A stretch of DNA of 32,387 bases from Clostridia bacterium. Its GTDB lineage: Bacteria; Bacillota; Clostridia; Oscillospirales; CAG-272. Shown here piece after piece: positions 22,600-28,892 of this stretch (positions are counted from its first letter, which is position 1; the number at the start of each line of letters is the position of its first letter). The notes beneath the pieces are model-generated. The model had not been told where the DNA came from. It made no database searches and saw only the letters and a list, made by a program, of their open reading frames with translations. Position numbers and translations under genes: made by a program. The DNA is taken from positions 1-32,387 of the forward strand of contig JAFQHD010000007.1 of the NCBI GenBank assembly GCA_017398145.1, in the 5' to 3' direction.

Positions 22600-22971
22600 A
22601 TGGCAAGCGAAAAGATCACAAACATTCTTGAAGAGATCAAGTCTCTTACAATTCTCGAGCTCAACGACCTCGTAAAGGCAGTTGAGGAAGAGTTCGGCGT
22701 ATCCGCAGCTCCCGTAGCTATGGCAGGCGCAGCTCCCGCAGCAGCTGCTGCTGAGGAGAAGACCGAGTTCGACGTTGTACTTAAGGCAGCAGGTGCTTCC
22801 AAGCTCAACGTTATCAAGGTAGTTCGCGAGATCACCGGTCTCGGCCTTAAGGACGCTAAGGACCTCGTTGAAGGCGCTCCCAAGACCCTTAAGGAAGGCG
22901 TTTCCAAGGAAGAGGCAGAGGCTCTTAAGGCTCAGCTTACCGAGGCTGGCGCAGAGGTTGAAGTTAAGTAA
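22600..22971 (+). CDS. rplL: 50S ribosomal protein L7/L12
   Basis: This 123-residue acidic stalk protein recruits translation GTPases. It has the N-terminal dimerisation helices ([26 protein letters not shown]), an Ala-rich hinge (residues about 38-55), and the C-terminal factor-binding domain with the typical [25 protein letters not shown] and a terminal EVEVK. The start has GGAGG 8 bases upstream; an earlier in-frame ATG would add five residues that include the ribosome binding site. It is followed by a strong terminator, so the transcript ends here. Confidence 0.98.
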   Translation: MASEKITNILEEIKSLTILELNDLVKAVEEEFGVSAAPVAMAGAAPAAAAAEEKTEFDVVLKAAGASKLNVIKVVREITGLGLKDAKDLVEGAPKTLKEGVSKEEAEALKAQLTEAGAEVEVK

Positions 22972-22996
22972 TTTTTCACCCAAAGTGATAGCAAAC

Positions 22997-23027
22997 AAAA
23001 AGGCAATCCGTATGGATTGCCTTTTTT
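22997..23027 (+). terminator. Terminator of rplJL
   Basis: GGCAATCC (23002-23009) pairs with GGATTGCC (23014-23021), loop GTAT, flanked by AAAAA and followed by TTTTTT (23022-23027). Confidence 0.92.
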
Positions 23028-23030
23028 GAG

Positions 23031-23096
23031 TTAAGAGATAAGAGAGAAAAGAGAAGAGAAAAGGTAGGTTTTTGCTTTGGCGAAAACCTATTTTTG
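23031..23096. repeat. Purine-heptad plus hairpin element (possible copy D of the repeat family)
   Basis: Four degenerate heptads, TTAAGAG, ATAAGAG, AGAAAAG and AGAAGAG (23031-23058), lead into AAAAGGT. A hairpin follows: TAGGTTTTTGC (23065-23075) with GCGAAAACCTA (23080-23090), loop TTTG, then TTTTTG. The heptad-AAGGT-hairpin order and the shared core TTGCTTTGGC link it to the element at 21529. Confidence 0.5.
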
Positions 23097-23114
23097 TTAA
23101 AAAATACTCGAACC

Positions 23115-23167
23115 CCACACTTTTTTTAATAAAGGGTGGGGAAATTTCAGAAAAAGTGTGGTATAAT
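23115..23167 (+). promoter_or_regulatory. Extended -10 promoter with an abutting inverted repeat
   Basis: TATAAT (23162-23167) is preceded by TGG, an extended -10; no good -35 is visible. Perfect 11-base arms CCACACTTTTT (23115-23125) and AAAAAGTGTGG (23151-23161) flank the expected -35 region, with an alternative pairing CCCCAC (23113-23118) to GTGGGG (23136-23141). This may be a regulator binding region for the SLH gene. Confidence 0.5.
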
Positions 23168-23226
23168 GGGTATAAGAATAATAAACAGTTGTTCTTGGTA
23201 ACAATTTATAAAGGAGTGGAACTTTT

Positions 23227-25701
23227 ATGAAAAAACGGATATTTGCTTTCATCCTCTGTGCCATAATGCTTGTCGGCATCCTGCCGATAACATCATCGGC
23301 GGCTTACGCTCTTGACTACGTGAAGATAGACGGGCTCAGTGCGCCCATGGAGGGGGCTGCACCCGATTACACCGTAGCATATGACAACACAGTAACTCTA
23401 AGTGCGGGTAACAACAATCCGTCGTATTACAAGAACGGCATATGCTGGTATGATATGACAACGGCATCCACTATAAGAACTACCGCAAAATTTGTTGCAG
23501 GCCATCAGTATAAGGCGGTTTTGTATGTAGAGGCTATCAATAATTATGCTTTCACATCTGCCCCTACGGTTATGGTCGATGACAGACTTGCAGTAGAAGT
23601 TTACCGCTTCGACGATACAAGAATAGTAGTAGAGGTGGTGTTTGAACCGATACCTCAGTTTACTCCGATAGCCTCAATAGAGTACTATACAGACCGTCGC
23701 CTTATCTCAGGCAATGAGCTTGAGACCGTAACTCTTGTCCGTATTAACGGGACAAATGATTTTGGTGCTATGCTCAAGGAGTGGGACGGTGCCTGGTATG
23801 TAAACGACACAAAGACAGATAACCCTGCCGATTATGAAAAGTATACCGGAAGCGTTTATGTTCCCAACGTAAGCTTTGCTTACCGTGCGGAGATAACACT
23901 TAAGGGAGAGTATGTATTTACAGAGCAATCAGATGTTTCTCTCAATTTTACAAACTACTCCGTCACCGGTTTAATGCAGAGTCTGTCCGCAGACTCAAAG
24001 ACAGCGGTGTTCTATTTCTTTGCAGATCCCCTTACCGCACAGCCTATAAAGTCGGTTGCATATACCCTTGAGGGCTATGAGTTTGGCTCACCTATAAACG
24101 GTATAACCATTGATTCAAGCAACGCAGTAAACACCGACGGCGCTTACGGAACAGATTACTTTATCACCGTAGCAAACCGTATACCCATAACCGAAGGCAA
24201 TTTTGAGGCGGACACAACCTACACTCTTCGTATTGCAGTTACAAGCAACGTCTATGACGTAAGCTCGCTTGAAAAGCAGAATATCACCCTCAACGGCAAA
24301 ACTGCAACCAATGTCGAAACGGTAAACGGCGTATTGTACGCGATCTTTTATCTTCCCGCACTTGAAGCACAGGACGTTGAGATATACAGCATACTTCTGG
24401 CAGTGGACGTTGAAGGACCTAAGGCGGGTCAGAGCTTCTTCTATCCTACCGTTTATGCGGTGAACGGCGAAGAGAGCCTTGCATCTGCCGTGACATTAGC
24501 CGATATCGGAGAAGACTTCGGCTGGTATGTATCCGATTATTTCGTACCCGATGCCTACTATGAGTACGTAACCGATACGGACAAATTTGAAGAGGGCAAG
24601 GCGTATCTTTTCTTTGCAACGATAGATGCTTTACCGGGATATACCATCGCCCCCGGTTGCTACGTTACAATCAGCACCCCCAACGGACTTATGGAGGGTG
24701 AGCTGTACGATGCGGGTACCGACTATATACAGAATGAATTTTATTGTAATCTCGGAGCGCCCGACACAGCTCCCAAGCTTGAAAGCGTAAGCGTTGAGCT
24801 GGACGGCTACGGAGCAGGAAAGGCAATACAGGATATAATCGTAATTCCCACGGTGAACGGTGTAGAATTACCTTATATTCCCGACGGTGAAAATCCTCTG
24901 TACGGAATGTTCTACGGTGTGCTTAATGAAAACAAGGACTTTATACCCGAGGGTGTCTTTGAATATAACGCCGATTATTACCTTTCCGTGCTTCTTTCTG
25001 CAGGCAGCTACGATACAGGCTCCCTTGATAAATCAAAATTCACTCTTAACGGCAAGGCGGCAGATTCTGTTGAAGTCCGCTTCGGTATGATAGAGATCAC
25101 CTTTAAGCTTTCCCGACTTACGTTAAATCCTTTTATCGACGTAAAGGAAAACCACTGGTTTGCGGCATCGGTTGCATACTGTGTAGAGCGCGGATATGTT
25201 ACCGGAATGACCGAGAACACATTTGTTCCCAACGGTAAGCTCACCCGTGCGCAGTTTTTGACCATCCTTGCAAAGCTTGACGGTGTTGACCTTACCCAGT
25301 ATGATACGGAAGACGCAGGCTTTGCCGACGTTAAGACCGGCCATTGGTATAACGAGGTGGTTTGCTGGGCGGTAGAGAAGGGATATACCAGCGGTCTTTC
25401 TACGGAAAAGTTCGGTCCTAACGTTGATATCACAAGAGCACAGCTTGCAAGATTCTTCTACGTATATTCGGAAAAGAACGGAATAAACATTGACGGCAGA
25501 GCAGACATTTCCTCCTTCCCCGACGTTAAGAAGGTAGCAGATTGGGCAAGAACTCCGGTGGAGTGGGCAGTGAAAGCGGGACTTATCTCCGGTGTTGCAA
25601 AGGAAGGCAAGAATTATCTTGATCCCAACGGCACCGCAACAAGAGCTCAGGCAACGGTTATGTTTAAGGCTTACGATGATTTCAGAGGTGTAAATGGTTG
25701 A
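23227..25701 (+). CDS. Large SLH-domain surface protein with repeated beta domains
   Basis: The 824-residue protein starts with a signal peptide (MKKRIFAFILCAIMLVGILP, cut after SSAAYA or nearby). The next 600 residues appear to be about five degenerate repeats of 110-125 residues, each with a Tyr-rich strand, a Y-x-f or Y-x-L central strand and a linker. The repeat boundaries are near residues 30, 145, 270, 385 and 520. The second half shows LNGKTATNVETVNGVLYAIF and LNGKAADSVEVRFGMIEITF as equivalent segments. Residues about 637-820 are three SLH repeats nearly the same as those at 940-1490. No catalytic motif is visible, so an adhesive or structural wall role is inferred. GGAG lies 10-13 bases before the ATG. 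Confidence 0.85.
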   Translation: MKKRIFAFILCAIMLVGILPITSSAAYALDYVKIDGLSAPMEGAAPDYTVAYDNTVTLSAGNNNPSYYKNGICWYDMTTASTIRTTAKFVAGHQYKAVLYVEAINNYAFTSAPTVMVDDRLAVEVYRFDDTRIVVEVVFEPIPQFTPIASIEYYTDRRLISGNELETVTLVRINGTNDFGAMLKEWDGAWYVNDTKTDNPADYEKYTGSVYVPNVSFAYRAEITLKGEYVFTEQSDVSLNFTNYSVTGLMQSLSADSKTAVFYFFADPLTAQPIKSVAYTLEGYEFGSPINGITIDSSNAVNTDGAYGTDYFITVANRIPITEGNFEADTTYTLRIAVTSNVYDVSSLEKQNITLNGKTATNVETVNGVLYAIFYLPALEAQDVEIYSILLAVDVEGPKAGQSFFYPTVYAVNGEESLASAVTLADIGEDFGWYVSDYFVPDAYYEYVTDTDKFEEGKAYLFFATIDALPGYTIAPGCYVTISTPNGLMEGELYDAGTDYIQNEFYCNLGAPDTAPKLESVSVELDGYGAGKAIQDIIVIPTVNGVELPYIPDGENPLYGMFYGVLNENKDFIPEGVFEYNADYYLSVLLSAGSYDTGSLDKSKFTLNGKAADSVEVRFGMIEITFKLSRLTLNPFIDVKENHWFAASVAYCVERGYVTGMTENTFVPNGKLTRAQFLTILAKLDGVDLTQYDTEDAGFADVKTGHWYNEVVCWAVEKGYTSGLSTEKFGPNVDITRAQLARFFYVYSEKNGINIDGRADISSFPDVKKVADWARTPVEWAVKAGLISGVAKEGKNYLDPNGTATRAQATVMFKAYDDFRGVNG

Positions 25702-25717
25702 GAACACCATATTGTGA

Positions 25718-25746
25718 TTGACAAAACTTAGTTTTTATAATATAAT
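25718..25746 (+). promoter_or_regulatory. Sigma-A promoter of the GNAT-HD gene pair
   Basis: Consensus TTGACA (25718-25723) and consensus TATAAT (25741-25746) are 17 bases apart, directly after the SLH gene. Confidence 0.88.
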
Positions 25747-25783
25747 TAAGGGTAGATTTTTGAAGGCAAAAATCTACCCTTAA
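25746..25783 (+). other. Perfect 17-bp leader hairpin starting at the -10
   Basis: TTAAGGGTAGATTTTTG (25746-25762) pairs without mismatch with CAAAAATCTACCCTTAA (25767-25783), loop AAGG. The left arm begins in the last base of the -10, so the expected start (near 25753) lies inside it. It lacks a T-tract. It could stabilise the mRNA 5' end or be an operator. Confidence 0.7.
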
Positions 25784-25807
25784 TTGAAATTTGAAAAGGA
25801 GACTATT

Positions 25808-26284
25808 ATGGAACAGCTTCAGGATTTAGATATACTGGTTAATTTATATAACCTTCCCAACGACGACGACCCCACCAAGGCTATGGCGGAAAAGGGCGTT
25901 GGCATCAAGAGGGGTCTTGGTCCCGACAAGACAGAGATTCTTGAGTTTATCAAGAGAGAGTTTTCTCAGGGCTGGGCAGACGAGTGCGAAAAGGCTATCT
26001 TCAACTCCACCTGCTATATTGCTACCCTTAACGGTGAGGTAGTGGGCTTTGCTTGCTATGACTCTACCGCACTTGGCTACTACGGTCCTCTGGGCGTTGC
26101 AGCAAAGGCAAGAAAGCTGGGCATCGGCTCTGCCCTTACCGCAAAGTGCCTCCTTGCTATGCGTGAGAAGGGCTACGGCTATGCTATCATCAACGCAGGT
26201 CCCGTTGAGTATTATATCAAGACGCTCAACGCTCAGGTTATCGGCGATCACCCCGGCGTTTACGCTAACCTTATCTGTAACTAA
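25808..26284 (+). CDS. GNAT-family N-acetyltransferase
   Basis: The 158-residue protein has the acetyl-CoA pyrophosphate-binding motif A (GPLGVAAKARKLGIGSALTAKCL), preceded by the strand IATLNGEVVGFACYDST and followed by GYAIINAG, the normal GNAT order. The substrate is not predictable. The N-terminus (LNLYNLPNDDD-like, EKGVGIKRGL) is characteristic of a subfamily I cannot name. The ATG at 25808 has AAGGAG 7 bases upstream; an upstream TTG lies next to the leader hairpin and is rejected. An HD-domain gene starts 10 bases downstream and is probably co-transcribed. Confidence 0.9.
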   Translation: MEQLQDLDILVNLYNLPNDDDPTKAMAEKGVGIKRGLGPDKTEILEFIKREFSQGWADECEKAIFNSTCYIATLNGEVVGFACYDSTALGYYGPLGVAAKARKLGIGSALTAKCLLAMREKGYGYAIINAGPVEYYIKTLNAQVIGDHPGVYANLICN

Positions 26285-26293
26285 AGGTGCACT

Positions 26294-26872
26294 ATGACTA
26301 ACAAAGAAAGATTTATACAGATATACCGCGACAATATAAAGCGTGAGGGTGCGGACAAGCTCCTTGAGCATCTCTGCTCTAATCAGAGTGATTTCTTTAC
26401 CGCTCCCGCAAGTGCCAGATTCCATTGTGCCTACGAGGGCGGACTCTGCGAGCACAGTCTCAACGTTTACGACTGTCTCGTGGATTATCTTGCAAGACCC
26501 CGTGTCAGAGAGACCTACGGACTTAACTTTACCGATGAAAGCATAGCTATCGTTGCTCTTTTGCACGACCTCTGTAAGACAAATACCTACAAGCCGGGCT
26601 TTCGTAACGTCAAGAATGATCAGGGCGTGTGGGAGAAGGTTCCCAGCTACGACTATGACGACAAGCTCCCCTACGGTCACGGCGAAAAGTCGGTGTATAT
26701 CGCCTCCGGCTTTATGCGGCTGACCCGTGACGAGGCGTTTGCCATCAGATATCATATGGGCTTTTCGGGTCCGGAGGATGCAAGACAGGTTGGTGATGCG
26801 CTCAAGCGTTTCCCCTTGGCTTATGCCCTAATGACCGCAGATATGGAGTCTACATATTTTCTTGAACACTGA
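26294..26872 (+). CDS. HD-domain phosphohydrolase-like protein
   Basis: The 192-residue protein carries metal ligands of the HD superfamily in order: H in LCEHSLNVYD (near residue 56), the H-D pair in LLHDLCKTNTY (near 98), H in YGHGEKS (near 130), H in IRYHMGF (near 155), and a final D in TADMES. The pattern resembles the HD part of YhaM-type 3'-5' exoribonucleases and (p)ppGpp/dNTP hydrolases, but the OB-fold RNA-binding domain of YhaM is missing. The reaction is therefore uncertain. AGGTG lies 5 bases upstream of the ATG, directly after the GNAT stop. A hairpin array begins 3 bases after its stop codon. Confidence 0.87.
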   Translation: MTNKERFIQIYRDNIKREGADKLLEHLCSNQSDFFTAPASARFHCAYEGGLCEHSLNVYDCLVDYLARPRVRETYGLNFTDESIAIVALLHDLCKTNTYKPGFRNVKNDQGVWEKVPSYDYDDKLPYGHGEKSVYIASGFMRLTRDEAFAIRYHMGFSGPEDARQVGDALKRFPLAYALMTADMESTYFLEH

Positions 26873-26875
26873 TAA

Positions 26876-27071
26876 GAGCCGTCGCAAAGCGACGGCTCTC
26901 GCGATATAAATCCCTTTCGGGATTTGCGATATTTCCGATGGAAGCGATATATCCTTCGGATGCGATATGCCCTGCGGGGCGCGGGATTTATATCATATCG
27001 CATATTGTGAAGCAATATATATCGCATTCGTAAAACGAATATATCGCTTTTGCCGAAGGCAAAAATATCGC
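26876..27071. repeat. Hairpin array 2: small palindromes with inverting heptamer spacers
   Basis: GCGATAT occurs at 26901, 26926, 26944 and 26962, with a degenerate copy at 26981; its reverse complement ATATCGC occurs at 26995, 27019, 27041 and 27065. The hairpins between are 26876-26898 (GAGCCGTCGC, loop AAA), 26908-26925 (AAATCCC, loop TTTC), 26933-26943 (TTCC, loop GAT), 26951-26961 (ATCC, loop TTC), 26969-26980 (GCCC, loop TGCG), 27002-27018 (ATATTG), 27026-27040 (ATTCGT, loop AAA) and 27048-27064 (TTTTGCC, loop GAA). In addition, GATATAAATCCC (26903-26914) is complementary to GGGATTTATATC (26983-26994). The array fills the whole gap between two convergent genes. Confidence 0.87.
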
Positions 27072-27074
27072 CTT

Positions 27075-27908
27075 CTAATATCTCATTTTTGCATAACCGC
27101 AGCGGCAACAGAGCTCTTCGGTTATTTTTCTTTTTTCAAAGGATTCTTTAAGTACTTTTGCTCTCGGTGAATTTAATATTTCATTTAAAGGTGTCTCAAA
27201 TATATTTCCTAAATTTATCGCTCCTTCCGCATCAAGACAGCATGGAACAACGGTTCCGTCGGATAAAACTCCTATCTGGTCGCGAAGACCGTAGCAGGAA
27301 TGAGAATCCCCTGCGTATTCTGTCTCGATGTCGGGCCAGTCGAATTTTTGTCCCCACTCAAGGAACACCTTATCACACAGCTTGTATCCCGAATATATCT
27401 CCTTCCATTCGTCGGGAAAATATGAGTGCATAGCATCAAGGATCTTTTCGTTAAGAGAATTTTCTCCGCCCTCGTTCCACAGGCGCATAACCGCAATTAT
27501 ACCCGCCTCTGCAGCCTCACGGCAGAAATCAAAGCAGGATTTAAGATATTCGTCTATTGACATACCGATATTGTTTGCCTCGTAGCAATGCAAGGAAATA
27601 CTTACTTTGTGAAGCGCTCTTGCAGAAAGGAGTATATCTTTCTTTTTGTCAAGCAATGTTCCGTTGGTGGTCAAAATAACTTTAAATCCCAGCTCATGTG
27701 CGATATGAAAAAATGTCCCCAGCATCGGATGCAAAAGCGGCTCGCCCATAAGATGAAAGTAGAGATAATCGGCAAAACCACGCAGTTGTTCAGCGCCTCT
27801 ATTGAATTCTTCCAAGGATAAATATTTAATTTTTCTCTTCGTTCCGTGACAGAAGCTGCATTTTAGATTGCAGGCGTTGGTTATTTCAAAAAAAGCTTTG
27901 TTTGGCAT
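27075..27908 (-). CDS. Radical SAM protein with SPASM-type C-terminus
   Basis: The 277-residue protein has the radical SAM cluster motif C13-N-L-K-C17-S-F-C20 at the very N-terminus, HLMGEPLLHP as the SAM-binding GGEP equivalent, and LTTNGTLLD. The C-terminus holds a cysteine-rich SPASM-like part: C-Y-G-L, VVPCCLDAEG, LGNIF and a final C-C-R-C-G-Y. Such proteins add auxiliary iron-sulfur clusters and often modify peptides or act in cofactor assembly. No precursor peptide gene is visible beside it, so no RiPP role can be claimed. GGAG lies 7 bases upstream of the ATG. It shares a 57-base divergent promoter region with the choloylglycine hydrolase. Confidence 0.88.
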   Translation of the reverse strand: MPNKAFFEITNACNLKCSFCHGTKRKIKYLSLEEFNRGAEQLRGFADYLYFHLMGEPLLHPMLGTFFHIAHELGFKVILTTNGTLLDKKKDILLSARALHKVSISLHCYEANNIGMSIDEYLKSCFDFCREAAEAGIIAVMRLWNEGGENSLNEKILDAMHSYFPDEWKEIYSGYKLCDKVFLEWGQKFDWPDIETEYAGDSHSCYGLRDQIGVLSDGTVVPCCLDAEGAINLGNIFETPLNEILNSPRAKVLKESFEKRKITEELCCRCGYAKMRY

Positions 27909-27935
27909 AAATTACTCCGGAGATTATGATAATTA

Positions 27936-27964
27936 ATTTTACACCTTTTTGCGTATAATATCAA
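27936..27964 (-). promoter_or_regulatory. Sigma-A promoter of the radical SAM gene
   Basis: On the minus strand, TTGATA (27964-27959) and TAAAAT (27941-27936) are 17 bases apart. The -35 touches the -10 of the opposite promoter. Confidence 0.65.
27954..27959 (+). promoter_or_regulatory. -10 element of a likely leaderless promoter
   Basis: A perfect TATAAT ends 6 bases before the ATG at 27966, so the expected transcription start coincides with the start codon. No good -35 is present at 17 bases (AATTAA). Confidence 0.45.
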
Positions 27965-27965
27965 T

Positions 27966-28799
27966 ATGTGTACTGCAATAAGATATGAAAAATATTTCGG
28001 ACGGAATCTCGATCTCTGGTGTCATTATGATACGGCGGTTATACTGACCGAAAAAAACAAAATGAGCAACCGTTACCCCATTCTCGGTACGGCTACGGTC
28101 GAAAACGGATACCCCCTTTATTTTGAGGGAATGAATGACAGGGGACTTGCAATGGCGGGACTTAATTTTCCCGATAATGCGGTCTACTACCCTCTTGATA
28201 AATCAAAAAAGAATCTTGCCCCCTACGAGCTTATACCCTATATAATAGGAAATTTTGTAAGCATAGACGAGGCGGCAGAGGAGCTGAAAGGGGTAAATAT
28301 CCTTAACCGTCCTTTTTCGGAAAATGTCCCATTATCCCCACTTCACTGGATGATTTCGGACAAAAACGGTTCGATAGTGCTGGAAAGCACCGAAAACGGG
28401 TTGAAAATATACACAAATCCCCACAATGTGCTGACAAACAACCCACCGTTTGATATACAGAGCTTTAATCTCAATAACTACAAAAGGCTTTCAAGCAGAA
28501 GTGCAGCGGGTGATTACAGCCTCGGTATGGGAGCCTTGGGGCTGCCGGGAGACCTGTCCTCTATGTCAAGATTTGTCCGCGCTGCCTTTCATACCGGAAA
28601 TTCTACCGCCAGTCTCGGCGCAAATCAGCTTTTTCACCTGCTTTATTCGGTAGCAATGCCGAAGGGTTCTGTTATAACCCCCCAGGGTAGGGAGGAATAT
28701 ACCCAATATACCTGTTGTTGTGATTTAGAAAACAATAAATATTATTATACCGAATATGATAATCTTAATGTCAGATGCATAGGATTTAATGACCGATAA
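27966..28799 (+). CDS. Choloylglycine hydrolase family (bile salt hydrolase / penicillin V acylase)
   Basis: This Ntn-hydrolase cleaves amide bonds, either conjugated bile salts or acyl side chains. The nucleophile Cys2 follows the initiator Met, and F-G-R-N-L-D provides the Arg and Asp of the active site. Further family segments are MNDRGLAMAGLNFP, LHWMISD, VLTNNPPFD (Asn) and LGLPGDLSSMSRFVRAAF (Arg). The Cys2 requirement fixes the start at 27966 even though no Shine-Dalgarno sequence precedes it. At 277 residues it is about 45-50 shorter than typical enzymes; the C-terminal strand after the YYYTEYDN segment is cut short. Substrate preference between bile salts and penicillin V cannot be decided here. 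Confidence 0.9.
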   Translation: MCTAIRYEKYFGRNLDLWCHYDTAVILTEKNKMSNRYPILGTATVENGYPLYFEGMNDRGLAMAGLNFPDNAVYYPLDKSKKNLAPYELIPYIIGNFVSIDEAAEELKGVNILNRPFSENVPLSPLHWMISDKNGSIVLESTENGLKIYTNPHNVLTNNPPFDIQSFNLNNYKRLSSRSAAGDYSLGMGALGLPGDLSSMSRFVRAAFHTGNSTASLGANQLFHLLYSVAMPKGSVITPQGREEYTQYTCCCDLENNKYYYTEYDNLNVRCIGFNDR

Positions 28800-28818
28800 C
28801 ATCGGTCATTATTTTTTG
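28788..28818 (+). terminator. Terminator of the choloylglycine hydrolase gene
   Basis: AATGACCGAT (28788-28797) pairs with ATCGGTCATT (28801-28810), loop AAC, followed by ATTTTTTG. The last codons and the stop (28797-28799) of the gene lie in the stem. Confidence 0.9.
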
Positions 28819-28828
28819 CCGCAAAATG

Positions 28829-28857
28829 TTGAAAAAACAATGCTTTTGTGATATAAT
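28829..28857 (+). promoter_or_regulatory. Sigma-A promoter of the acyltransferase operon
   Basis: TTGAAA (28829-28834) and consensus TATAAT (28852-28857) are 17 bases apart, with an extended TGA before the -10. Confidence 0.85.
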
Positions 28858-28892
28858 ATAGTGATAGAAACTATCTTCTTATGGAGGAAGGT

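Noticed and set aside
26876..26898. Intrinsic terminator for the HD-domain gene
   Set aside because: The stem is strong (10 bp, loop AAA) but no T-tract follows on either side; it fits better as the first hairpin of array 2, although some transcription-stopping effect is possible.
27075..27908. RiPP maturase with a precursor peptide
   Set aside because: The SPASM-like C-terminus would allow it, but no short precursor gene is visible nearby: one side is the hairpin array and the other a 57-base promoter gap.
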